Of a stretch of DNA of 64,000 nt, positions 50,063 to 58,734 are shown one piece after another. The notes below the pieces were generated by a model, which saw only the letters and a list, made by a program, of their open reading frames with translations, made no database searches and was not told the origin of the DNA. The stretch's first letter is position 1. Every line of letters begins with the position of its first letter. Both the position numbers and the translations under genes were made by a program. Source of the stretch: Alphaproteobacteria bacterium (GTDB lineage Bacteria; Myxococcota_A; UBA796; UBA2385); assembly GCA_020632755.1 (NCBI GenBank), contig JACKEY010000006.1, positions 434,001 through 498,000 on the forward strand, read 5' to 3'.

Positions 50063-53000
50063 TCAGCCCCGGCTGCTGCCCGCCAGCGCGCGACCCGTCC
50101 AGCTTCCGGTCTGCTGCCAGCCGTCGCGCAGGGCCTCCGGCGTGCCCTGGGCCACGATGCGGCCGCCCTCGGTGCCACCTTCCGGCCCCAGGTCCACGAC
50201 CAGGTCGGCGGCGCGGATGACGTCGAGGTGGTGCTCGATCAGCACCACCGTGTGGCCCTGGTCGACCAGCCGCTGCAGCACGACCAGCAGCTTCTCGACG
50301 TCGGTGAAGTGCAGCCCCGTCGTCGGCTCGTCCAGCAGGAACACGGTCTCCTTGACCGGGCCCCGGCCCCGGTGCTTGCGGGGCGGAGCGGCGAGCTCCT
50401 TGGACAGCTTGAGCCGCTGGCTCTCGCCGCCGGACAGCGTGTTCACGGGCTGGCCGAGCCGCAGGTAGCCCAGACCGACGTCGACCAGGGCCTGGATGCG
50501 CCGCTTGAGCGTGCGCTGGTTGCGGAACAGGTCCAGGGCGTCCTGGGCCGGCAGGTCCAGCACGTCCGCGATGGACAGGCCCTTCCACTTCGCCTCGAGC
50601 ACCTGTTCCTGGAAGCGCCGACCGCCGCAGTGCTCGCAGGGCACCCACACGTCCGACAGGAAGTGCATCTCGACCAGCACGGCGCCGCGACCCTCGCAGT
50701 GCGGGCAGCGCCCCTGCTTCGCGTTGTAGCTGAACATGCCGGCCTTCCAGCCCTGCTCGCGGGCCAGCGGCGTGTCGGCGTAGAGCTTGCGGATCGGGTC
50801 GAACAGATCGGCGTAGGTGGCCGGGCAGGACCGCGGCGAGCGACTGATCGGGCGCTGGTCCACCACGATGAGCCGGTCGGGCACCGAGGCCCGCTTGCGC
50901 TTGGCCGCCGTGTCCAGCTCGCCTTCCAGCCAGGGGGCGAAGCTGTCCAGCACCAGGCTGCTCTTGCCCGAGCCGCTGACGCCCGTGACCACGGTCAGGC
51001 AGCCGCGCGGCACGCGGAAGGTCACGTCCCGCAGGTTGTTGCGCGTGAAGGCCGGCGGCTCGAGCCAGTGTTCGGCCACCCGGCGGGTCGCCGGCACCGG
51101 GATGCTGCGCTGCCCGGACAGGAAGGCCGCGGTGGCGGTGGCGCCGCCGGCGGCCACATCCGCGGGGCTGCCCTGGGCCATGATCCGCCCGCCGTGTTCG
51201 CCGGCGGCGGGGCCCATGTCGACCAGGTGATCGGCCGCCCACATGACGTCCGGGTCGTGCTCGACCACGACCAGGGTGTTGCCCAGGTCGCGCAGCCCCC
51301 GCAGCGTGCCCAGCAGGCGCTCGGTGTCCCGCGGGTGCAGGCCGATGGTGGGCTCGTCCAGGACGTAGATGGTGCCCGTCAGCCGCGCGCCCAGCTGGGT
51401 GGCCAGGCGGATGCGCTGGGCCTCGCCACCCGACAGGGTGTGTGCAGCGCGGTCGAGGGTCAGGTAGCCGAGCCCGACGTCGTCGAGGAAGCGCAGCCGC
51501 GCCAGCAGCTCCGTGATGGCCTGGTCAGCGATGAGGGCTTCCGCGCCCTGCAGGCCGAGCTCGGACCAGAAAGCGTGCGCCTCGGCGACGGTCATGGCGG
51601 TCGCCCCCGAGATGCTGACCCCCGGCGGCGTCGCGCCGTCGTCGGCCGTCGGGACACCGCCGGGGTGGTCCCCCGAGCCGATCGTCACGAACAGGTGGGG
51701 GCGCCGGACCCGCCCGCCCTCGCACACATGACAGGGCGCTTCGCGGGTGAGCCAGGACACCTTGGCGTCCCAGCCGTCGATGATCGGGATCATGCCCGGC
51801 CAGCGCCGCGTCTCCTCGATCCGCGTGCTGCTGCTGCCCCACTTGCGGGTGAACTTGATCTCCAGGTCTTCGTCCAGGCCGTACAGCATGGCCCGGCGCA
51901 GCCCCTTGCCCCAGGCCTCGACCGGGTCGGTCCACTTCGTGCCGAAGCGCTTGAACACCGCCTTGGCCAGGGTCCGGTTGCGGGTGCTGCGGAACATGCC
52001 CGCCTTGATCCGGCCGTCGATGGCGTCCAGCAGCGGCTTGTCGGGCTTCTCCAGCAGCAGCTCGGGATCGACGGTCGTGATGCGGCCCAGGCCGTCGCAG
52101 GTGGGGCAGGCGCCCACGTGGCTGTTGAAGCTGAAGCTGCGTGGCTGGAGCTCTTCGGGCAGCACCCGGCCGTGGGTCGGGCACGAAGCCGCGCGGCTGT
52201 AGATGCGCGCAGCGCCGTCGCGGGGGACGAACACGCAGCGCTCGCCGCCCCAGCCGTAGGCCAGGGCCACGCCTTCTGCGAGCCGCTGGCGGTCGGCGCC
52301 GGACGGCCGCAGGCGATCGATGACCAGCCAGCCGGGCACCGCCGCGTCGGGCTCGAGCTCGTCCAGCTGTCGCTCGGCCGTGCGCCGCTTCGCCGCGTCG
52401 ACCGTGCCGTCGAGGGGCTCGGTGGGCGCACCTTCGGCCGCGTGCTCGGGGGCAGCGGGCTGGCCCCCGCCCACCCGGGCGGCGTCCCACCACCGGGTGA
52501 AGCCCTCGGCCCGCAGGTCTCCGGCCCGGGTGCCCGGGGGGAGGGGAGCGAGCAGCCAGCCGGCGTCGTCGACCGCTGCCTGCAGGTCACGCGCCACGGC
52601 CGACGGCGACCAGGCCCGCACGGGGTGGGCACAGCGCGGGCAGTGGGCGTGGCCCACCCGGGCATAGAGCAGCCGCAGCGAGTCGTAGAGCTCGGTCACC
52701 GTGGCGACCGTGGACCGCGGGTTGTGGCTGCTGGCCTGCTGGTCGATCGCGATGGCGGGCGCCAGGCCCTCGGCCTTCTCGAGGGGGGGCTTGTCCATCC
52801 GGCCCAGGAACCGGCGGGCATAGGTCGACAGCGCCTCGACGTAGCGGCGCTGCCCCTCGGCGAACAGCGTGTCGAAGGCCAGGGACGTCTTGCCCGAGCC
52901 CGAAGGCCCCGTGATCACGGTGAGCTTGCCGTGCGGCAGGCGCAGATCGACCCCGCGCAGGTTGTGGGTGCGCACGCCGTGCAGCTCGATGGTGTGGCCG

Positions 53001-56000
53001 CCCCCACCCTGGGTCCGGCGCCGGGCCCGCGGCGGCCGGAAGTCGTAGACGCCGCCGCCCTCGGCCGCCAGGGTGCCGCCTGCGTCGGCCCGGGCTTCCC
53101 GCTCCAGCACCTCGGCCAGCAACCGTCCGGTCGGCAGGTCGCCGCCGGCCAGCTGTTCGGGCGTGCCCATGCCGGTCAGCTTCCCACCGCCGTTTCCGCC
53201 CTCGGGTCCCAGGTCCACGATCCAGTCCGCCGACTTGATCACGTCGACATCGTGCTCGATGACCACGACCGTGTTCCCGGCCTGGACCAGGGCGTCGAGG
53301 GCCTGGAGCAGGCGGTGCACGTCCGCCATGTGCAGGCCGGTGGTCGGCTCGTCGAGCACGTACAGGGTCCGGCCGGTGGACCGCTTGTGCAGCTCGCTGG
53401 CCAGCTTGATGCGCTGCGCTTCCCCGCCCGACAGGGTCGTGCTGGGCTGTCCCAGGTGCACATAGGCCAGGCCGACCTGCTCCATCGTGGCCAGCACGCC
53501 GTGGATCTTGCGGTGGTTGCGGAAGAACCGGGCCGCTTCCGCGACGCTGGTGTCCAGCACGTCGGCGATGGTGCGGCCCCGGTAGCGCAGCTCCAGGGTC
53601 TCGGCGTTGAACCGCTTGCCGCCGCAGGCTTCGCAGGGGACCTCGACGTCCGACAGGAACTGCATCTCGATGGTCTTCACGCCCGCGCCTTCGCACTCCT
53701 CGCACCGGCCGCCCCCCTTGTCGGGGGCCACGTTGAAGCTGAACCGGCTGGCGGTCCAGCCGCGGGCGCGGGCTTCGGGCAGCTGGGCGAACAGCTGGCG
53801 GATGGGGTCGAAGGCGTTGGTGTAGGTCGCCGGGTTGCTGCGCGGCGTGCGGCCGATCGGGTTCTGGTCGATGAACACGACCTTGTCGATGTGTTCGAGG
53901 CCCTCGATCGCGTCGTGCGGGCCAGGCAGGTCTTCGGCCCCGTGCAGGGCGGCCCGCGCCGCGTTGGTCAGGGTCTCGAGCACCAGCGAGCTCTTGCCGC
54001 TTCCGGACACGCCCGTGACGACGTTGAGGGCGCCCAGGCGGAAGCAGGCGTCCACGCCGGTCAGGTTGTGGGCGCGCGCGCCCTTGACCCACAGCTCGCC
54101 GGTGCCGGGGCGTCGGACGACGGGCACGGGGATGCGTTCTTCCCCCCGCAGGTAGCGGGCGGTCAGCGCCTGGGACTTCAGGAAGGCGCGCGGGCTGCCG
54201 CTGGCCACGACCTCGCCGCCCTCGCGGCCGGCGCCGGGACCGATCTCGAGCAGCTGATCGGCCCGGGCCATGGTCATGGCGTCGTGCTCGACCACCAGGA
54301 TGGTGTTGCCCTTGTCCCGCAGCTCCTCGAGCGCGTCGAGCAATCGACCCTGATCCCGAGGGTGCAGGCCGATGCTGGGCTCGTCCAGGACATAGGTCAC
54401 GCCCTGCAGGCCGGCGCCGACCTGGCTGGCCAGGCGGATGCGCTGGGCTTCGCCGCCCGACAGGGTCGCGGCGCTGCGGTCGATGCTCAGGTAGCCGAGC
54501 CCGACCTTGTCCAGGAAGGCCAGCCGGCTGCGCAGCTCGCGCAGGATGGGGTCACCGATCGAGCGGTCTTCCTCGCGCAGCTGGATGCCCTCGAAGAAGG
54601 CCACCGAAGCGACGATCGACATGGTCGACAGCTCGGAGATGTTGCGGCCCTCGAAGCGCACGCCCAGGGCGATGTCGTTGAGCCGCCGACCCTGGCAGCG
54701 GGGGCAGGGGATCCGCCGGCGGAAGGCCTTGAGCCGCTTGAGCTGGCTGAACTTCCAGCAGTGCTGCACCATCGGCAGCAGGCCCCTCCACGACTGGGTC
54801 CGGGTGCTGGTGCGCGTCGAGCCGTCGTCCGCTTCGCGCGAGTGGGTGATCGTGAACCGCAGGTCGGGCTCGTCTTCGGGCGGTCCGAACAGCAGGGCTT
54901 CGGCCTGGTGGTCGGTCAGCTCGGACCAGGGGGGCGTGCCGGTCACGCCCAGGGACTCGGCGACGTGGCGCACCAGGGGGCGCGACAGGCTGCTGAACGG
55001 CAGCCGGCTGTCGTCCGGAGGCAGGGGCTTGAAGGCGTGGTCGTAGGGAGCCTGCGGATCCAGCAACAGGTCCAGGTCGAAGTCCTCGAGCCAGCCGATG
55101 CCGTTGCAGCCCCCACAGGCGCCCTGGGGGGCGTTGAAGCTGAACAGGCGGGGTTCCATCTCGGGGATGGAGACCCGGGGATGGTCGGGGCACGAGCGCT
55201 GGCTGGAGAAGGCGCGGTGTTCCTGTGTGGATTTGGCGTCACCATCGTCGTGGTCGATCAGCACGGTCACGACGCCGTTGCCCAGGCGCAGGCCGTGGGA
55301 GACCGCTTCGAGCAGCCGGGCCCGCTGGTCGGGCCGGGCGCGCAGGCGATCGACCACCAGCTCGATGGTGTGTTTCTCGTACCGGGCGAGCTGGATGTCG
55401 TCGGCGCCGTCGTCGAGCTGGCGGAGCTCGCCGTCGATCCGGGCCCGCAGGTAGCCGTCGGCCAGCGCGTCGCGCAGTTCCTTGCGGTACTCGCCCTTGC
55501 GGTCCTGGACGATGGGGCCCAGGACGTGCAGCCGTGCGCCGGGGGCGTCGCGCAGCACGGCGTCGGCGATCTGGCCCGGGGAGAGGGTGGCGATCTCGCG
55601 GTCGCACTTCGGGCAGTGCGGCGTCCCCAGCCGGGCCATCAGCAGCCGCAGGTGGTCGAGGATCTCGGTGATGGTGCCGACCGTCGACCGCGGGTTGCGG
55701 TTCACCGTCTTCTGGTCGATGCACAGGGTGGGGGACAGGCCGTCCACCCGCTCGACGCGGGGCTTCTCCATCTGGCCGAGGAACTGGCGCGCGTAGGCGG
55801 ACAGCGACTCCATGAACCGCCGCTGGCCTTCCTGGTAGACGGTGTCGAAGGCGAGGGACGACTTGCCCGAGCCCGACAGGCCGGTGATCACCGTCAGCGC
55901 GTCGCGGGGGAGCTCGACGTCGACGCCCTTGAGGTTGTGTTCACGGGCGCCCACCACGCGGATCGCGTCGTGGGAGGCGGCGGCGCCGGGAGAAGACGCG

Positions 56001-56020
56001 GGCGGGGACTCGGGAGGCAT
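50063..56020 (-). CDS. Fused double UvrA excinuclease ABC subunit
   Basis: A 1985-residue protein made of two complete UvrA units in one chain. Unit 1 (about 1-1000) has Walker A GLSGSGKS at 47-54, signatures LSGGEAQRIRLA and a second ATPase half. Unit 2 (about 1020-1985) repeats the plan from THNLRGVDLRLPHG with GPSGSGKT near 1038. Four ATPase half-sites and two sets of zinc modules result. In both units the first zinc module has CPxH in place of CPxC (SCPDH, SCPTH), while the partner cysteines GACGGC/GACPTC and the later CEEC...CEAC/CPHC...CEHC modules are intact. UvrA normally works as a dimer of one unit, so this is a covalent tandem dimer. The start ATG 56020 follows the start of homology; an upstream ATG would add 39 residues. 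It acts in nucleotide excision repair. Confidence 0.9.
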   Translation of the reverse strand: MPPESPPASSPGAAASHDAIRVVGAREHNLKGVDVELPRDALTVITGLSGSGKSSLAFDTVYQEGQRRFMESLSAYARQFLGQMEKPRVERVDGLSPTLCIDQKTVNRNPRSTVGTITEILDHLRLLMARLGTPHCPKCDREIATLSPGQIADAVLRDAPGARLHVLGPIVQDRKGEYRKELRDALADGYLRARIDGELRQLDDGADDIQLARYEKHTIELVVDRLRARPDQRARLLEAVSHGLRLGNGVVTVLIDHDDGDAKSTQEHRAFSSQRSCPDHPRVSIPEMEPRLFSFNAPQGACGGCNGIGWLEDFDLDLLLDPQAPYDHAFKPLPPDDSRLPFSSLSRPLVRHVAESLGVTGTPPWSELTDHQAEALLFGPPEDEPDLRFTITHSREADDGSTRTSTRTQSWRGLLPMVQHCWKFSQLKRLKAFRRRIPCPRCQGRRLNDIALGVRFEGRNISELSTMSIVASVAFFEGIQLREEDRSIGDPILRELRSRLAFLDKVGLGYLSIDRSAATLSGGEAQRIRLASQVGAGLQGVTYVLDEPSIGLHPRDQGRLLDALEELRDKGNTILVVEHDAMTMARADQLLEIGPGAGREGGEVVASGSPRAFLKSQALTARYLRGEERIPVPVVRRPGTGELWVKGARAHNLTGVDACFRLGALNVVTGVSGSGKSSLVLETLTNAARAALHGAEDLPGPHDAIEGLEHIDKVVFIDQNPIGRTPRSNPATYTNAFDPIRQLFAQLPEARARGWTASRFSFNVAPDKGGGRCEECEGAGVKTIEMQFLSDVEVPCEACGGKRFNAETLELRYRGRTIADVLDTSVAEAARFFRNHRKIHGVLATMEQVGLAYVHLGQPSTTLSGGEAQRIKLASELHKRSTGRTLYVLDEPTTGLHMADVHRLLQALDALVQAGNTVVVIEHDVDVIKSADWIVDLGPEGGNGGGKLTGMGTPEQLAGGDLPTGRLLAEVLEREARADAGGTLAAEGGGVYDFRPPRARRRTQGGGGHTIELHGVRTHNLRGVDLRLPHGKLTVITGPSGSGKTSLAFDTLFAEGQRRYVEALSTYARRFLGRMDKPPLEKAEGLAPAIAIDQQASSHNPRSTVATVTELYDSLRLLYARVGHAHCPRCAHPVRAWSPSAVARDLQAAVDDAGWLLAPLPPGTRAGDLRAEGFTRWWDAARVGGGQPAAPEHAAEGAPTEPLDGTVDAAKRRTAERQLDELEPDAAVPGWLVIDRLRPSGADRQRLAEGVALAYGWGGERCVFVPRDGAARIYSRAASCPTHGRVLPEELQPRSFSFNSHVGACPTCDGLGRITTVDPELLLEKPDKPLLDAIDGRIKAGMFRSTRNRTLAKAVFKRFGTKWTDPVEAWGKGLRRAMLYGLDEDLEIKFTRKWGSSSTRIEETRRWPGMIPIIDGWDAKVSWLTREAPCHVCEGGRVRRPHLFVTIGSGDHPGGVPTADDGATPPGVSISGATAMTVAEAHAFWSELGLQGAEALIADQAITELLARLRFLDDVGLGYLTLDRAAHTLSGGEAQRIRLATQLGARLTGTIYVLDEPTIGLHPRDTERLLGTLRGLRDLGNTLVVVEHDPDVMWAADHLVDMGPAAGEHGGRIMAQGSPADVAAGGATATAAFLSGQRSIPVPATRRVAEHWLEPPAFTRNNLRDVTFRVPRGCLTVVTGVSGSGKSSLVLDSFAPWLEGELDTAAKRKRASVPDRLIVVDQRPISRSPRSCPATYADLFDPIRKLYADTPLAREQGWKAGMFSYNAKQGRCPHCEGRGAVLVEMHFLSDVWVPCEHCGGRRFQEQVLEAKWKGLSIADVLDLPAQDALDLFRNQRTLKRRIQALVDVGLGYLRLGQPVNTLSGGESQRLKLSKELAAPPRKHRGRGPVKETVFLLDEPTTGLHFTDVEKLLVVLQRLVDQGHTVVLIEHHLDVIRAADLVVDLGPEGGTEGGRIVAQGTPEALRDGWQQTGSWTGRALAGSSRG

Positions 56021-56175
56021 GGCGGGCGGGGTAACCGTCGGAGCAGGGAAGGGCAGGACAGAAACTGTCCGGTATTCGCGTTGCCGATCTGCTCGTAACT
56101 GGAGATGTGTCCAGGTGCCCCTGTGGCCCTCTCCCATCGGATACGCTCGCCCCTCCCTACCTCCCCGGAGCCCCC

Positions 56176-56763
56176 ATGAGCGCCGCCGACGCCTTCCTGG
56201 ACCGCGTGTTCACCCACCTCCCCGCGGTCCCTGCGAGTGGCTTCGACTACCGCACCTGGAACCACGCCGGCCGCCCGACGAACGAAGGCGTCGGGCTGAT
56301 GCGGCTGACCGGCTTCGACCCCGAGAAGGTGGTCGCCAGCGTGCTCGACGTGGCCGCCTACCCGCGCGAGCTCTCGGCCGTGACCGAGACCCGGATCTCC
56401 ACCAACCAGGGCGGTCGCCTCAACTACTACCAGCGCATCCACGTGCCGGTGCTGGGTGACCTGCACATGCAGCTCAACCTCTACGACAAGGGCGAGCGGG
56501 ACGGCTGGCGGCTGGTCGCCTGGGATCAGGACGACGCGGGCACCGCCGCCCTCGACCGCAACAAGGGCATCCGGTCCGACTACAACGTCGGCGCCTGGCT
56601 GATCCGCCCCGACGCCGTCGGCTACGCGCTGTCCTCCTCCCCCCGCAAGGACGACGTGGGTCGCCTCAAGTTCGCCGCGCTGACCAAGGGCGCCGACGCC
56701 GGCGCCGCCAAGATGCTCAAGGTCAACATCGAGGGCATGGTCGCCTGGGCGCGGCGGCGCTGA
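56176..56763 (+). CDS. START/SRPBCC-like protein
   Basis: A 195-residue protein starting at ATG 56176 with CGGAG 5 nt upstream. It has the SRPBCC pattern: an N-terminal helix, strands with GFDPEKVVASVLDVAAYPRELS, INQGGRLNYYQRIHVPVLGDLH, and a long C-terminal helix (AAKMLKVNIEGMVAWARRR). Such proteins bind lipids or other hydrophobic ligands. The function is unknown. It is 2 bp before the EI24-like gene, probably one operon. Confidence 0.75.
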   Translation: MSAADAFLDRVFTHLPAVPASGFDYRTWNHAGRPTNEGVGLMRLTGFDPEKVVASVLDVAAYPRELSAVTETRISTNQGGRLNYYQRIHVPVLGDLHMQLNLYDKGERDGWRLVAWDQDDAGTAALDRNKGIRSDYNVGAWLIRPDAVGYALSSSPRKDDVGRLKFAALTKGADAGAAKMLKVNIEGMVAWARRR

Positions 56764-56765
56764 CC

Positions 56766-57596
56766 ATGCAGGGCGGAACCACCCCGGAAGTGCTGTCCGG
56801 ATCGGCCTTCCAGCGCTTCAGTCGCGGCTTCCGCTACCCCTTCCGGGGCTTCCGCTACCTGGTGGCGAACCCCGATCTGTGGGGGTGGGTGGCCGTTCCG
56901 GCCGCCATCAACCTGGCCCTGTTCGTCGTCACCCTGATCAGCTCCTGGCTCATCGCCCCGCGCATGCTCGGCGTGGTCTGGACCCGCCCGGAAGAAGGCC
57001 TGCTGCTGTTCGCCTGGTGGCTCACCGCCTGGCTCATCCGCCTGGCCCTGATGGGCATCATGGGCCTGGGGGTCTACCTGGCCGCTGGCGTGCTCTCCGC
57101 GCCCTTCAACGAGATCATCTCCGAGCGGGTGGAACAGCGCGAGCTGGGCGACGCGGCCGAGCCCTTCACCATGCAGGTCTTCCTGCGGGACACGGGCGTC
57201 AGCATCATCCACAGCCTGGGGGCGCTGTCGATCTACGCGGCCATCATGGCCCCGCTGCTGGTCATCAACCTGGTCCCCGGCGTGGGCAGCGCCATCTACA
57301 TGGTGGTCAGCTGGGCCGTCTCCGGCTTCTTCCTGGCCCGCGAGATGACCGACGGCGTCACCAGCCGACGGCGCATGTCCTTCATGGCGAAGTTCCGCAT
57401 CGTGCGGCAGCACCTGGCCCTGATGGAAGGCTTCGGCGTCGCGACCAACATGCTGCTGTGGATCCCGCTGGTGAACTTCCTCTGCATGCCCGTGTCGGTC
57501 ATCGGGGGCACGCTGCTGTACATCGACCTCGAGCGCGCGGGCGTCGTCCCGGCCCGCCGCCGCCTGCCGCAGAGCGATCACCCGGTCCGCTCCTGA
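56766..57596 (+). CDS. EI24/CysZ-family membrane protein
   Basis: A 276-residue inner-membrane protein with the family pattern: FRYPFRGFRYLVANPDLWGWVAVPAAINLALF near the N-terminus, two membrane pairs (about 38-90 and 135-180), APFNEIISERVE and the loop SRRRMSFMAKFRIVRQHLALMEGFGVATNMLLWIP. CysZ is linked to sulfate uptake in other bacteria; EI24-like proteins are poorly understood. There is no sulfur gene nearby, so I keep the family name only. Confidence 0.88.
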   Translation: MQGGTTPEVLSGSAFQRFSRGFRYPFRGFRYLVANPDLWGWVAVPAAINLALFVVTLISSWLIAPRMLGVVWTRPEEGLLLFAWWLTAWLIRLALMGIMGLGVYLAAGVLSAPFNEIISERVEQRELGDAAEPFTMQVFLRDTGVSIIHSLGALSIYAAIMAPLLVINLVPGVGSAIYMVVSWAVSGFFLAREMTDGVTSRRRMSFMAKFRIVRQHLALMEGFGVATNMLLWIPLVNFLCMPVSVIGGTLLYIDLERAGVVPARRRLPQSDHPVRS

Positions 57597-57617
57597 GCCC
57601 CTGCGGGGGCAGCGCCT

Positions 57618-58535
57618 TCAGGTCCCCGTGAAGTTGAACGGGAAGTTCACGGGGACCACCTTGCCCGGCTTGGGCTTGGGGAAGGTCATGCCCGCCACCT
57701 GGTCGACGATGCAGGTCTCGACCGGCTGGTTGCCCATGCTGGACTCGCGCATGCGCACGCCGGTGACGGAGCCGTCGCCCTCGATGATGAACCGCACGAC
57801 GACCTTGCCCTTGAGCGCCGGGTTGCGCATCAGCTCGCGCTGGTAGCAGGTGCGGATCGGCCCCATCTGGGACTGGATCGCCACCTGGATCTCGGCGCGC
57901 GACAGGGCCTCGGGGTCGGCGTTGGACGGCAGGCTCTCGTCGATGGCCATGACGACGGTCTTGGGGCCCTCGGCCTGGGCGGCCGCTGCGCTGGGGTCGA
58001 TGTCGCCCAGGGTCTGCGCGACCTCGGCGCCGCTGCGGACGGACCCGAGGGCCAGGGCCGTTCGTGGTTGCTTGTCGTCTTCGCGCTTCGCCTCCAGCCA
58101 CTCCCCGGCCGGCGGCATGTCGGTGATGGTGCGGCCGACCACGGCGGTGAGCAGGGTGGCGGCCGCACCTACGTTCTCGCGGCCCCGGGCCAGCAGGATG
58201 CGGGAGCCGTCCTTGCGCACGGCCACGAGCTCTTCGGGTCGGCCCTCCCAGGCCTGGGCCCGCTGGATGGCCTGGATGGTGGCCATCGGGATCATCTCTT
58301 CGCGCGGCGGCGAGGTGGTCCAGACGGCGAGCAGGGTCCACGTCGTGGCGTCCATCACGACCCGATCGGGCCAGGCCGTGAACGGCGCTTCTTCGGCGGC
58401 GCCCGTATCGTCCGGCGTGAACCACATCGGATCCTCGGCCTCGGCGGTGCCACAGGCCGGGGCCAGCAGCAGGAGGCCGAGAGCGGCGAGCAGCCTCGGC
58501 GAGGCGGTCGATCGGGACACGGAGCGAGGGATCAT
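57618..58535 (-). CDS. Lipoprotein with AgmX/PglI-type C-terminal domain
   Basis: A 305-residue predicted lipoprotein (lipobox LLLAPAC). After an acidic linker and a middle domain (MDATTWTLLAVWTTSPPREEMIP), the last 100 residues form the AgmX/PglI or TonB-like domain: SQMGPIRTCYQRELMRNPALKG, VVVRFIIEGDGSVTGVR and a second Cys in CIVDQVAGMTFPKPKPGK. The paired cysteines are typical. This domain is frequent in myxobacterial motility and envelope proteins. It is preceded by the beta-helix gene on the same strand, separated by 199 bp. Confidence 0.85.
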   Translation of the reverse strand: MIPRSVSRSTASPRLLAALGLLLLAPACGTAEAEDPMWFTPDDTGAAEEAPFTAWPDRVVMDATTWTLLAVWTTSPPREEMIPMATIQAIQRAQAWEGRPEELVAVRKDGSRILLARGRENVGAAATLLTAVVGRTITDMPPAGEWLEAKREDDKQPRTALALGSVRSGAEVAQTLGDIDPSAAAAQAEGPKTVVMAIDESLPSNADPEALSRAEIQVAIQSQMGPIRTCYQRELMRNPALKGKVVVRFIIEGDGSVTGVRMRESSMGNQPVETCIVDQVAGMTFPKPKPGKVVPVNFPFNFTGT

Positions 58536-58734
58536 GCGCACACAGTAGCGAGGAGTTCGGCGGCGGCAAAGGGCCGCCACACGCCGGACCGTCCAGGGGA
58601 GGGGACCGGCGGGACCAGGGGCGAACCGGGGAAGCCGTCGTTTCTGGGCCCGCGCTCCGGACCCTCGACCGGCCCGACCGCTTCCCCCAGGGCAGAGGAC
58701 GCCGCGCTGGGCCGCGGCGTGCAGCGTCTGCAGC
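58536..58734. other. Spacer between the AgmX/PglI lipoprotein and beta-helix genes
   Basis: 199 bp without a gene. It holds the GGCGGC-AAAGG-GCCGCC hairpin (58562-58578), the 8-bp terminator-like hairpin 58699-58720 and the promoter region of the AgmX/PglI lipoprotein gene. A G-rich AGGGGAGGGG run lies near 58597. Confidence 0.6.
58699..58720 (-). terminator. Hairpin downstream of the beta-helix gene
   Basis: ACGCCGCG (58699-58706) and CGCGGCGT (58713-58720) form a perfect 8-bp stem with a 6-nt loop, 14-36 nt after the stop of the beta-helix gene on the minus strand. There is no U tract. Confidence 0.5.

Noticed and set aside
50228..56098. A 1956-codon plus-strand open frame opposite the double UvrA
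   Set aside because: It is an antisense shadow of a highly conserved gene with no recognisable domain and biased composition.
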